In this document: in pieces, positions 1 to 8,800 of the stretch
How the letters are laid out: each line of letters opens with the position of its first letter
Position numbering within the stretch: position 1 is the first letter of the stretch
Source of the DNA: Alkalihalobacterium chitinilyticum
GTDB taxonomy: Bacteria; Bacillota; Bacilli; Bacillales; Bacillaceae_F
Length of the DNA: 64,000 nt
Reading direction: 5' to 3'
NCBI RefSeq assembly: GCF_029028005.1
Contig: NZ_JAOTPO010000002.1
Span: forward strand, 372,001 to 436,000
Translations under genes and position numbers: made by a program
The notes under the pieces: model-generated
What the model was told of the DNA's origin: nothing
The model's input: only the letters and a program-made list of their open reading frames with translations
The model's database searches: none

Positions 1-1
1 A

Positions 2-391
2 TTATTAAACTTAGAAGGAAAAAAAGTCTCATTGGAAGATTACCGGGGTCAAAAAGTAATATTAAATTTCTTTGCAACATGGTGTCCGCCATGTCAGGAA
101 GAGATGCCTCTATTAGTTAATTTAGATGAACAGTTAAAGGATAAAAATATAGTTATGCTTGGTGTAAATATGACGAGTCAAGAGAGAAACGCAAACGATG
201 TTCGACCGTTTTTATCGCAATACAAAGCTCAATATGATGTAGTATTTGATGTAGACGGGAAAGTGATGAAGAATTACCATATTATTGGGATCCCAACAAC
301 TTTTCTAGTGAACGAAAGAGGTATCATCGAAAAAAGAATTAATGGGATAGTCACGCCGAATCACATTCCTGTTTTGCTTGGGAAAGAATAG
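2..391 (+). CDS. TlpA/ResA-like thiol-disulfide oxidoreductase, 5' truncated by window edge
   Basis: A thioredoxin-fold redox protein of the TlpA/ResA type, which normally reduces disulfides outside the membrane, for example during cytochrome c maturation. The frame is open from base 2, so the N-terminus, including any membrane anchor, lies outside the window. The visible part starts with the family's typical LxGKKVSLEDYRGQ lead-in, followed by NFFATWCPPCQEEMP with a CPPC active site. The cis-proline loop is visible as GIPTTFLVNERG. A TTG at base 32 is an internal codon rather than a likely start, because the lead-in upstream of it already matches the fold. The fold is certain; the exact partner is not. 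A terminator follows at about 500. Confidence 0.85.
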   Translation, partial: LLNLEGKKVSLEDYRGQKVILNFFATWCPPCQEEMPLLVNLDEQLKDKNIVMLGVNMTSQERNANDVRPFLSQYKAQYDVVFDVDGKVMKNYHIIGIPTTFLVNERGIIEKRINGIVTPNHIPVLLGKE

Positions 392-495
392 ATTTGATGA
401 AGGGCACCCCAAGGCAGATCTTCAAGTGGCGTGTCCTTCATATGATGGCATGGATGTGTTTAATTTAATAATTGTATTACAATTTAAATTTAAAT

Positions 496-531
496 AGGTT
501 GGGGTAAATTCAAGGAAACCCAACCTTTTTT
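496..531 (+). terminator. Rho-independent terminator
   Basis: The hairpin AGGTTGGG/CCCAACCT is followed directly by six T residues, closing the thioredoxin gene's transcript. A second 11-bp inverted repeat without a T tract (ATGAAGGGCAC/GTGTCCTTCAT, 397-441) lies just upstream. Confidence 0.8.
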
Positions 532-647
532 GTGTGCTTTTTATATTGTTATTTATGTTGCACAATTCCATCCTTATTTTAAACTGTTATATCAGATTTT
601 CTCCAAATTATCGCAACTCCCTAGGGTTGGACTACTGGAATTATTAT

Positions 648-1643
648 TTAATGAACAAAAATAAGATAAGATGAGACTAAGTAAATAATAATTAACAGGA
701 CCGATGGAAAAGCATACGAAGTCGCTGAATGATAGTTCTTTCTTAATAATGAATAAAGTACGATCACAGAAAGAACGGCAACAGCTGCAGCGGTGATTTG
801 GTTTACAGGTGAAACAAAAGAAAGAACAGCACCTTTTTGGTATAACACATCAGTACCTACCAGGATCAACATGTTAAAGAGATTACTACCGAGAATCGAA
901 CCAATTGCTAAATTATAATTTCGTAATTGGATAGCAATTAATACAGCAATCGCTTCTGGCAACGATGTCGTAGCAGCAATGAGAAAGCTTCCTACAAAGC
1001 TGGACCCAAGCCCTGTAATAACAGCAATCCGGTCACCAGTAATGGTTAAAAAGGAACCCGAGACTAAAATAACAACAGCTGCAATAATAAAACCATAGAT
1101 GGCTCTTTTTAATGAAATGGCTGATGTATTAAGTTTATTCTCCTCTTCAACTTCGGGTTCTTCATATCCTAACGTATCTTTTTTCGCTCGACTGGTGAGC
1201 ACATACATACCAGCAGCATATATTGTTACTATTATGAGTGTATCAATTCCTACTCCAAGAAGAGTAATATTTAGTCTTAATGTCAAGGCTAAAAGCGTTG
1301 TTACAGCTAGTAATAATCCAATGCTTGCAGTGTAAAAATGTTCTCCGGAAGCACCTTTAAAAATTTGTTTTCTTCGATAATATAAATCAAAACTAGCTAA
1401 AATTAACAAGTTGAACATATTACTTCCAAGAACATTACCAACTGCAATATCCGGGTTATCAAGGACAATCGCTGTAATGCTTGTTGTTACTTCTGGGAGT
1501 GAAGTAGCTCCTGCTAAAAAAATCGTACCAACTAACATCCCGCCTAATGCTGTTTTTTCACTTAAAGCGTCAGCATATGTGGAAAGCTTGATGGCACAGA
1601 TGACTGTGATCACTGCACATAGGATAAAAATTATAAATACCAT
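648..1643 (-). CDS. CaCA-family sodium/calcium (cation) exchanger
   Basis: A membrane antiporter of the Ca2+:cation antiporter superfamily, 331 residues. It has two homologous halves, each with an alpha repeat: GATSLPEVTTSI then GNVLGSNMFNLLIL in the first half, and ATTSLPEAIAVLI then GSILGSNLFNMLIL in the second. About ten hydrophobic segments surround a short charged middle loop (EEPEVEEENK). The open frame extends upstream to 1715, but that part lies inside a riboswitch terminator. The ATG at 1643 is chosen because GAGAGGGG sits seven bases before it and the hydrophobic start MVFIIFILC follows. The yybP-ykoY aptamer upstream suggests manganese control; whether the substrate is Ca2+ or Mn2+ cannot be read from the sequence. 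Confidence 0.88.
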   Translation of the reverse strand: MVFIIFILCAVITVICAIKLSTYADALSEKTALGGMLVGTIFLAGATSLPEVTTSITAIVLDNPDIAVGNVLGSNMFNLLILASFDLYYRRKQIFKGASGEHFYTASIGLLLAVTTLLALTLRLNITLLGVGIDTLIIVTIYAAGMYVLTSRAKKDTLGYEEPEVEEENKLNTSAISLKRAIYGFIIAAVVILVSGSFLTITGDRIAVITGLGSSFVGSFLIAATTSLPEAIAVLIAIQLRNYNLAIGSILGSNLFNMLILVGTDVLYQKGAVLSFVSPVNQITAAAVAVLSVIVLYSLLRKNYHSATSYAFPSVLLIIIYLVSSYLIFVH

Positions 1644-1673
1644 AAATCGTTTCCCCTCTCTATATTTCCACAC

Positions 1674-1732
1674 AAAAAAGACCCTTTTATGAGAGTTTAC
1701 CCGAAAATTAAACACTCATAAAAAGGTCTTGC
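1674..1732 (-). terminator. Riboswitch expression-platform terminator
   Basis: On the minus strand, AAGACCTTTTTATGAG-TG-TTTA pairs with TAAA-CT-CTCATAAAAGGGTCTT across a short loop, and a T tract follows. The 5' arm overlaps the last strand of the aptamer's P1 stem (AAGACCTTTTT). A ligand-stabilised P1 would therefore prevent terminator formation, predicting an ON switch. Confidence 0.85.
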
Positions 1733-1838
1733 GTACTTTGTTTAAGTAATTCAGAACAAAGCTCAATGAACCGAGTGGAAGACCACCGTAATGACGACTC
1801 ATTAACCTTGAAAGGTCGCTACTCCCCTTTTTAGGGCA
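1720..1838 (-). promoter_or_regulatory. yybP-ykoY (manganese) riboswitch aptamer
   Basis: Read on the minus strand, the segment begins AAAAAGGGGAGTAGC and ends GCAAGACCTTTTT, the P1-flanking consensus of the yybP-ykoY family, with GTCGTCA in the interior. Aptamers of this class bind Mn2+ and are known upstream of TerC, MntP, P-type ATPase and cation-exchanger genes. It lies between the promoter side and the CaCA exchanger start, and its 3' strand is shared with the terminator described separately. Assignment is by eye, not by covariance search. Confidence 0.88.
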
Positions 1839-1917
1839 TATGTGATTATGTACAATTTATCATACGATTCATTTCATAGTCAATAAGAAAATCTTTGGCT
1901 TAACCACCAAAGATTTT

Positions 1918-2454
1918 TCAGACAGACTTCCTATATATATGCTCAACAATATGTGCATCAACTAAAGCATCTAAATGTTTAATTTGTTGTAAAGCTTTTT
2001 CATTACTTATTTGGCGATAATGATGTTGTCCGTTTGGTTCCTCATCTAGTTCGTCAGCAAGTGCTACGACTTTTTGTAAATTATTTCTCTCCAGCTGTCC
2101 ATCAGGCAGGTACGAGTCGGTATGGAGAAGTACAGCTAAAGCAATCTGCTTTGCTTTTCGCGGATCTTCACCGAGTCGAACTAACAATTTATGAGCTCGC
2201 TCTGCACCTTTAATCGCGTGAATGTCATTTTCTTTATAAAGTTCAAAATCCCATTCGCCATCTTTATACCATGTGTAGTGTCCGATATCATGAAGAAAGG
2301 CGGCTTTCGTTGCTAAGTCGGGATTAACATCATATTTTATTGAAAGCTTGAGGGCATTATAGGCAGTTGCAATTGCATGTGCTAAACCAGAACGCTTTAC
2401 ATACTTTTGAGTTATAGGGTGACTATAAATTTCTAGTAGTGTAACATTTCTCAT
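1918..2454 (-). CDS. HD-domain metal-dependent phosphohydrolase-like protein
   Basis: A 178-residue soluble protein with an HD-type phosphohydrolase fold. The first ligand His is probably in RSGLAHA, the paired HD is in KAAFLHDIGHYTW, and later His residues occur in DIHAIKG and LLHTDSY. Such proteins hydrolyse nucleotides or other phosphoesters; the substrate cannot be inferred. The ATG at 2454 is preferred over one 18 bases upstream, because the upstream codon is part of the Shine-Dalgarno run (ATGAGGAGGGAAAGGAAA). It is a monocistronic minus-strand gene between two plus-strand neighbours. Confidence 0.8.
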   Translation of the reverse strand: MRNVTLLEIYSHPITQKYVKRSGLAHAIATAYNALKLSIKYDVNPDLATKAAFLHDIGHYTWYKDGEWDFELYKENDIHAIKGAERAHKLLVRLGEDPRKAKQIALAVLLHTDSYLPDGQLERNNLQKVVALADELDEEPNGQHHYRQISNEKALQQIKHLDALVDAHIVEHIYRKSV

Positions 2455-2661
2455 TTTCCTTTCCCTCCTCATGTTAGATCTTCTCTTACATATTCAAGGT
2501 ATTTTTTCTATTATATTGAGGAAGGACTCGTTTTGCAACCATAAAAAGTTTATTGGACAAAAAAACAAGATATACCACAAAATGCATCATTAGTTCTATT
2601 ATGGTAGTTCTTATGGTCAGGCTGGATGATTAACGATATAATTTCCTTGGAGGAGATATTT

Positions 2662-2892
2662 ATGTACATTTCAGTAAAAGAGCTGGCAGAATATTTAAGT
2701 TTGCCCGAAGAGTATTTAATTGAACAAATTCGAAGAGGAAATGTAAAAGCGATCTTTGACGGACAACAGTATCTAGTGAATAAGGACCAATTCGAATGGC
2801 ATAAACAACAGCTGGAATTAAAGTTTGAAGAGCTAAGAAGAGAAGCATTGGAAGATATCCCAGAAGATATTGATGTTAAAGACGAGGATTAA
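2662..2892 (+). CDS. Excisionase/MerR-type helix-turn-helix small protein
   Basis: A 76-residue protein whose first 50 residues (YISVKELAEYLSLPEEYLIEQIRRGNVKAIFDGQQYLV in outline) match the winged HTH of excisionase-family DNA-binding proteins. It ends in a charged helix (KQQLELKFEELRREALEDIPEDID). The start at 2662 follows TTGGAGGAG with a suitable gap; the longer upstream frame has no ribosome site. No phage genes are nearby, so it is more likely a small resident regulator than a phage excisionase. The target is unknown. Confidence 0.75.
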   Translation: MYISVKELAEYLSLPEEYLIEQIRRGNVKAIFDGQQYLVNKDQFEWHKQQLELKFEELRREALEDIPEDIDVKDED

Positions 2893-2947
2893 GACATACA
2901 TATAAAAAAAGGACAAATCCTAACTGTAAAGGCATGAAAGGCGTGAG

Positions 2948-4162
2948 ATGATGGGGAAAAAATTAATAAAGCTCCTTTTTATTAAAGTGGTTGTTTTTTC
3001 ATTTTTTGTAACTGTTCAAGAAGTACACGCTGAAGGGAACGAGGGTAAATCGGTTCAATATCATTCGGCAAAGGAAATCGTAAAAAAAGATTTGGAATTT
3101 CCAGACCGCATGGCACGCTTTGTTTTTGATTCAGGTTTTACGTTTCAATATCCTGACGCTGTTAGAGGAATATATGTGACTGGAAATTCAGCAGGTGGAG
3201 AGAGGATGAACAGTTTATTGGAATTAATCGATTCCACGGAACTGAATGCAATGGTTATCGATATAAAAGATGATCATGGTTATTTAACGTACAAACCTGA
3301 AGATGACTCACCGTTTTATTACATTTCACAAAACTATATTAAAAACACAGAAGATTTAATGAAAACATTGGAAGAAAAGCAAATTTATCCAATCGCTCGA
3401 ATTGTTGTTTTTAAAGACACTGTATTAGCAGAAAAGAAACCAGAACTATCTTTTAAGACGGCTGACGGAAAAGTATGGAAAAATCGTCGCGGTGAGGCAT
3501 TTGTTAATCCGTTTTTAAAAGAAGTGTGGGATTATAATGTAGCGATCGCTGAAAAAGCAGCAAAGATGGGCTTCAAAGAAATTCAATTTGATTATGTCCG
3601 CTTTCCCGAAGGATTTGAGCGCCGAGATGAGGATTTAAAGTATAGTGTCGGGGAGTATGAAGGCGGGGACGGAGATAACGTACAAAAGCGAGTAACGGCA
3701 GTAGCAGATTTTGTTGCCTACGCGAGGGAACAATTAGCACCTTACGATGTTGATGTATCCGTCGATATCTTTGGCTACGCAGCCACAATTCCTGAAGCTC
3801 CAGGCATTGGACAGAACTTTTTGAAGATCTCTGAAAATGTCGATGTTATCTCTTCGATGATTTATCCAAGTCACTGGACCTCGTACTTTGGAATTGATAA
3901 GCCAGACCTATATCCATACGAGCTCGTTGACGCCTATGCAAAGGTCGAAAATGAATTATTAGGCCAATTAGACACGCCTCCTGTTTCGAGGCCTTGGATC
4001 CAAGATTTTACTGCTAGCTGGTTGGGAGCGGGCAATTATAAAAGCTACGGTAAAGATGAAGTGGAAGCGCAGATCAAAGCATTAAATGACAATGGAATAA
4101 ACGAATATCTTTTGTGGAATGCAAGTAATCGTTATACGCAAGGTGTCAATTATACGCCATAA
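2948..4162 (+). CDS. Secreted putative glycoside hydrolase (DUF4015-like TIM barrel)
   Basis: A 404-residue exported protein. An N-terminal signal peptide (KKLIKLLFIKVVVFSFFVTVQEVHA) is followed by a domain resembling the putative glycoside hydrolase family DUF4015. Visible barrel landmarks are VRGIYVTGNSAGG, MVIDIKDDHGYLTY, IARIVVFKD, FDYVRFPEG, VDIFGYA, SSMIYPSHW and a late EYLLWNASNRYT. Acidic residues in the FDYVRFPEG strand are candidates for catalysis. The substrate is unknown, though a cell-wall or extracellular polysaccharide is plausible for this family. It stands alone, closed by a strong terminator. Confidence 0.8.
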   Translation: MMGKKLIKLLFIKVVVFSFFVTVQEVHAEGNEGKSVQYHSAKEIVKKDLEFPDRMARFVFDSGFTFQYPDAVRGIYVTGNSAGGERMNSLLELIDSTELNAMVIDIKDDHGYLTYKPEDDSPFYYISQNYIKNTEDLMKTLEEKQIYPIARIVVFKDTVLAEKKPELSFKTADGKVWKNRRGEAFVNPFLKEVWDYNVAIAEKAAKMGFKEIQFDYVRFPEGFERRDEDLKYSVGEYEGGDGDNVQKRVTAVADFVAYAREQLAPYDVDVSVDIFGYAATIPEAPGIGQNFLKISENVDVISSMIYPSHWTSYFGIDKPDLYPYELVDAYAKVENELLGQLDTPPVSRPWIQDFTASWLGAGNYKSYGKDEVEAQIKALNDNGINEYLLWNASNRYTQGVNYTP

Positions 4163-4165
4163 AGT

Positions 4166-4198
4166 AAAGGGTGACCGAAATGTTTCGGTCACCCTTTT
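4166..4198 (+). terminator. Rho-independent terminator
   Basis: A near-perfect hairpin, AAAGGGTGACCGAAA/TTTCGGTCACCCTTTT, sits immediately after the glycoside hydrolase stop codon and ends in a T run. Confidence 0.85.
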
Positions 4199-4218
4199 AA
4201 ATAGCATTACTTTCTAAT

Positions 4219-4484
4219 TGTCTAGTTCCAGCGACCATCGGCTCGAGGTCGCTTCGGTCCAATGAATTGTCCAAAACCAGGACACTTCAATTGGCCCTCC
4301 AGCGCTTGTCGCCGATAAGCAGACCGCTTCCACTTTTCATGTCTAGTTCCAGTGGCCAGCGCCTAGTGGACTTCGCTCTCCTCCTTACGATAAGTCAACA
4401 TCGGCTCCTTGCGTCACCGTGTATCCTTTATCTCATACGGAGGGCTCCAGTCCATACGTCGCTAAACGGCCACTTCCACTTTTC
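4219..4484. repeat. Two tandem copies of an intergenic TGTCTAGTTCCAG element
   Basis: Two related units start with TGTCTAGTTCCAG at 4219 and 4340, and each ends with CTTCCACTTTTC. Both are GC-richer than their surroundings. The first contains an internal hairpin (CCAATGAATTGTCC...GGACACTTCAATTGG, about 4258-4296). No convincing coding frame runs through them; a long plus-strand frame across this stretch is a by-product of the repeat and of the gene on the other strand. From memory, elements with this sequence are scattered between genes in several Bacillaceae genomes; function is unknown. Confidence 0.7.
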
Positions 4485-4664
4485 TTACCTACCGCCGACT
4501 TTTTTCCAGCCGGATTGGATGCTTGACGATTTGGTTTTGAATTTATCGACATTTCCTCGTCCAAATATTTTCATTCCAAATACGTTTGTAATTGTACCCA
4601 TTAATGCAGTTAAACCGATGATACAAAGTGCAAGTAAAATAAAGTCGATAACTAAGTTAGCCAT
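4485..4664 (-). CDS. Small single-span membrane protein, 59 aa, unknown function
   Basis: A short minus-strand gene. GGAGGATGG lies before the ATG at 4664. The product begins MANLVIDFILLALCIIGLTALMG, one clear membrane segment, and ends in a basic tail (KTKSSSIQSGWKKVGGR). Its stop codon abuts the tandem intergenic repeat. The good ribosome site and protein-like composition support it over the longer frame on the opposite strand. I do not recognise a named family. Confidence 0.65.
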   Translation of the reverse strand: MANLVIDFILLALCIIGLTALMGTITNVFGMKIFGRGNVDKFKTKSSSIQSGWKKVGGR

Positions 4665-4927
4665 CTTCCATCCTCCTATTGATGATTGCCTCTTACCATT
4701 TATTGTACAGAAGGGAAGCGAAAAATGAAAGGGATTTCAAAAAAAGGAGACCGCTTTAATTGTTCAGTTCTTTACTGTACTAACAAAAAGGGAAAGATTG
4801 CTATCATCTTTGAGGAAAACAAGGGATTTATATAAGAAAGAGATGAGAGACCCAATAATGATTAAATATTATTAAATGTTGGCAATAACCTCCTGTTAGT
4901 GCCGTTTATCGTTGTAACATTCTTGCA

Positions 4928-4933
4928 TATAAT
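4928..4933 (+). promoter_or_regulatory. Possible -10 box upstream of yjbC
   Basis: A TATAAT lies 34 bases before the yjbC start codon. The hexamer 17 bases further upstream (TTTATC) is a poor -35 match. The rest of the roughly 300-base gap between the small membrane gene and yjbC shows nothing else I can name. Confidence 0.35.
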
Positions 4934-4967
4934 AAAGAGACTAAAGACAAATGGAGGTCATAGTCAA

Positions 4968-5537
4968 GTGAATTGGTATGAGAAACTAAATCAGTACTTT
5001 CCAATTGAAGAAATGAAATCAAAGGAACACATGGAGTTGCTACTAGCCGAAAAATCGGATATTTATTTTAAAGATGAGAGTAAAGAGCACGTTCTCATGT
5101 ATGTTGAAATGGAAGATTTTGTTTTTATCGACTACTTGTTCGTGTCTAAAGATGCAAGGGGAAAAGGAACAGGAAAAAAATTAATTGACCAATTGAAAAA
5201 GAAAGGAAAACCGATTATTCTGGAAGTAGAACCAATTGACTATGAAGATACAGACACACAAAAAAGACAGCGGTTCTATGCAAGAGAAGGTTTTAAACAT
5301 GCTGAATCCATTGGTTACCGTCGACGTTCACTTGCAACAAACGAAATTAACGAACTTGAGATCTTATATTGGTCGCCAACGGATGAGTCGGAAGAAAATA
5401 TTTATGAAAAAATGAAGAAAACGTATGAAACGATTCACACTTACAAAGATAAGCAATTGTATGGTCAGTCTTATAGTCCGGTCGATGATGTACTAACCTT
5501 TGATGAAGAGGTAGTTGAACAACAAGAACAAATCTAA
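4968..5537 (+). CDS. yjbC: GNAT-family acetyltransferase YjbC
   Basis: A 189-residue N-acetyltransferase. The acetyl-CoA loop appears as VSKDARGKGTGKKLIDQL, and the C-terminal half has the YjbC-typical YRRRSLATNEINELEILYWSP. I choose the GTG at 4968, preceded by GGAGG, because the protein then starts VNWYEKLNQYFPIEEM, matching the start I recall for B. subtilis YjbC; the frame upstream lacks a ribosome site. In B. subtilis the gene precedes spx; here an RND operon has been inserted between them. Substrate unknown. Confidence 0.85.
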   Translation: MNWYEKLNQYFPIEEMKSKEHMELLLAEKSDIYFKDESKEHVLMYVEMEDFVFIDYLFVSKDARGKGTGKKLIDQLKKKGKPIILEVEPIDYEDTDTQKRQRFYAREGFKHAESIGYRRRSLATNEINELEILYWSPTDESEENIYEKMKKTYETIHTYKDKQLYGQSYSPVDDVLTFDEEVVEQQEQI

Positions 5538-5562
5538 TTTGCTATGTAAGGTGGTGAGAACG

Positions 5563-5691
5563 ATGAAGGGCAGAGAGAAAAGCAAAAGAAGAAAACGTGA
5601 ACTAATAAAAGAAATGCTCCGGAATAAATTAAGGAACTTAAAAGAAGCTCCCAAGCGCAGACCCACCACCAATACGAAAACAATTGCATAG
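5563..5691 (+). CDS. Small highly basic protein, 42 aa, hypothetical
   Basis: A short ORF 25 bases after yjbC with GGTGGTGAG before its ATG. The product is very rich in Lys and Arg (KGREKSKRRKRELIKEML, then a PKRRP motif) and is predicted helical at first. A terminator follows at once, so it is probably the last gene of the yjbC transcript. Such short basic proteins may bind nucleic acid, but nothing here proves it. I do not recognise a family. Confidence 0.5.
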   Translation: MKGREKSKRRKRELIKEMLRNKLRNLKEAPKRRPTTNTKTIA

Positions 5692-5704
5692 TAAAGTATT
5701 TGAA

Positions 5705-5743
5705 AGCAGACTCAAGTCATTTTGTTGAGATCTGCTTTTTTTT
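5705..5743 (+). terminator. Rho-independent terminator after yjbC and small basic ORF
   Basis: The stem AGCAGA-CTCAA pairs with TTGAGATCTGCT (one bulged base), followed by eight T residues. Confidence 0.8.
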
Positions 5744-5789
5744 CTACCTTTTTCTAAAAGATTGTTGGTTTAAGCTATTAGACAATGCA

Positions 5790-5830
5790 AAAGCTTCGTT
5801 CTTACATTATAACGTATAGAACGAAGCTTT
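5790..5830 (-). terminator. Probable terminator of the RND efflux operon
   Basis: A perfect 13-bp inverted repeat, AAAGCTTCGTTCT/AGAACGAAGCTTT, has a 15-base loop and lies 38 bases beyond the efflux gene's stop. The T tract is short (TTTT), so efficiency is uncertain. Confidence 0.6.
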
Positions 5831-5867
5831 AGATAAACGGTCCAACTGCCACAAAAAATCTTACATA

Positions 5868-8800
5868 TTATGTTTGCATTTCTTGCTTTTTTAACAGCTT
5901 CTTTTGCTTTCGTAAATCAAACGCGTAATAAATGACAGGAATTAGAATTAACGTTATAAACGTAGAAAAGCTTAGTCCAAATACGATGACGGTTGCCATA
6001 GGCTGCTGTATCTCGGTTCCTTCTCCAAAACCTAACGTGAGCGGTATGAGACCGAGTATCGTTGTTAATGCCGTCATTAATATTGGTCGTAAACGGGTAG
6101 GGCCTGCTTCAACGATGGCATCATAACTAGAAAGCCCTTTTTGTTTCAATGTATTAATATAATCAATTAATACGATTGCATTATTAACAACAATCCCGGT
6201 TAATATTAAAATTCCTACTAACGAACCTACGCCGAATGGCTGAAAGGTTACTAATAGACCAAATACGATTCCAATGAGTGTAACCGGTACACTAAACATT
6301 ATAATAAAAGGATAAAACAGTGATTCAAACCGAGCAGCCATTACCATATAAACTAGAACGACAGCTAGAGCAATCGCACCAGCTAACTTAAAGAAAGCAT
6401 CATTCATTTGCTCATTTTGTCCGCCGAAACTTATTCGATAGCCTGTAGGTAATACAGGAGCAAGTTCTTCCTTTAACACGTCTTGAATATCATTAACGAC
6501 ACTGCCCAAATCCCTGTTTAGTATAGACGCTGTTACCGTTACTTCACGAAGGCGGTCAGCACGTCGAATGGTGCTTGGTCCTTGATCTCTGGCAATGGTA
6601 GCTACTGCTTCAAGCGGAATCCGTTCACCTGTTGGAGTATCAATCAGCAGTTGACTCAATTCTTCAACAGAAGCCGTATATCGTTCTTCGACGACCAGCC
6701 TCACATCGAGTTCATCTCCACCTCTTGCTAAGCGTGTCGCTACCATCCCCCTCGTAGCATTATTAACTGCACTAGCAATTTGGGCACTGCCAACCCCGTA
6801 GTTAGCCGCTCGTTCTCTATCAACCGTAACCGTAATTTCAGGACTGCCAACAGTAAAGTTAGAAGACGGCTCTCTGACACCTTCAACCGTTGAAATTAAA
6901 CGAATGACTTCGTTAGATAACTGATTTAATGTCTGTAAATCACGACCCTTTACCGTAATGGAAATTGGGTTTTCAGTAAATCCTGTATCACTTGCAGAAA
7001 CGGAAATTTCGGCACCGGGAATATCCTGCAGCAGATTTCTGATATCCTCAGCGACAATCAAATCGCTTTTTGCTCGTTTGTTAGGTTCTTTTAGTAAAAT
7101 ACTATAAGAGGCCCGGTTCGTTTGTGTGCCTGCACCAATTGTAAAATTATCAGTCCCGCCAACAGTAACATAGATTAAATCAATTTCTGGAATTTCCTGT
7201 ATTCGTTCTTCAATTTCGTTGGCTACTTCTTGAGTACTTTCAAGTGAACTCCCAGCAGGCAGCCGCGTGTCAATGCTTATAAAACTTTGATCTTGAGCAG
7301 GAAGAAATTCAGTTCCTATAAAAGGAATACCTGCAAAGGATATCGCAAATAAAGCAAAAGTACCAATGATAACGGTTTTGGGACGCTTAAGAGACTTCGT
7401 TAAAACTTTTTTATAAAATGCGGACAGCCTTTGAAACCCTTGCTGAAAAAATGACGAATCTTCATTGACCTTCATAAAAGTGGATGAGAGTAAAGGGACA
7501 ATGATTAGTGCAGTAAATAAAGATGCAAATAGGGAAAAGGCCACCGTTAGAGCGAGTGGTTTAAATAATTGAGCCGCTAGCCCATCCACAAATATAATCG
7601 GTAAAAAGACGACAATAGTAGTGAGCGTCGAAGCAATGATTGCACCGCCGATTTCAGTTGTACCTTCAATGGCAGCGTCTTTAATTGACATGCCTTTTTG
7701 ACGGAGCCGATAAATGTTTTCCAAGATAACGATGGCATTGTCGACCATCATCCCAACCCCGAGTGCGAGTCCCCCGAGTGTTAGAACATTTAAGGTTTGA
7801 CCGCTAAAATACATAAATAAAAAAGTTGTGATAATTGATATCGGAATTGAAAAGCCGATAATCATCGTACTCCGTAAATTACGTAAAAAAAGGTAAAGAA
7901 CGGTACCAGCTAAAATGCTTCCGAGCACGATATTCCATGCAACAGCACGGATTGATTGTTCAATAAAGCGACTTTGATCAAATATTGTTCGGATTTCTAC
8001 TCCATCTGGCAGAAGATCTTCTAATTCTTCTAATTGCCGGTTGATATTACGTGCGACAGCAACAGTGTTTGTTCCGGAAGCTTTTAGAACAGAAATTCCT
8101 ACACTTGGTTGTCCATTTAAATAACTTGCTTGAGTCGTTGGCTTTAATGTTTCAACGACATGGACGATATCGGATAATGGTAATATTCCTTCCCTTGTTG
8201 GGACTGGCAGCGATTTTATATCGTAGATTGATGTAAACTGTCCTGTTATTCGAATAGGTAAATTCAAGTTAAAATCTTGAAGTTGCCCACCAGGAAGGTT
8301 TAAATTTTCACTAGCGATGATTTGTTGCAGTTCAGTTAACGTTAATCCGTACGCGGTTAAGCGATTAGGGTCAACATGAAGTTGAATTTCTTGTTCAGCA
8401 CCACCTTCAATTTGAACCGAAGCGACTCCATCCACTGAGTCCAGCAGCGGACTGATGTCATTTTCAGCTAGTTTTCTAGCTTCAATAATATTTCCATCTG
8501 GTGCACTTACAGCTAGCTGCACAATAGGAAGGAGGCTTGGGTCAAATCGAAGGACTTGTGGAGTTGGCACTTCATTTGGCAAGCCTTCTCGAATCATATC
8601 AATCCGTTCACGCATATTAAGAGTAGCAAAATCCATATCCGTGCCCCAATCGAAGGCGACAAGAATTAGAGCTCCACCCGTTCTTGATGTAGAAGAAACA
8701 GACTCAACGCTAGGAAGGCTGGACATCATCTCTTCGATAGGTTGTGTAATAAGTTGTTCAATTTCTTCAGGCCCGGCTCCTTCATAGGAGGCTGTGACGG

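Noticed and set aside
2662-2892. Prophage or integrative element excisionase
   Set aside because: The HTH protein is excisionase-like, but no integrase, attachment sites or phage genes are visible around it.
4267-4728. Plus-strand 153-codon open frame
   Set aside because: It runs through the tandem intergenic repeat and antisense to a small membrane-protein gene with a better ribosome site; its composition is not protein-like.
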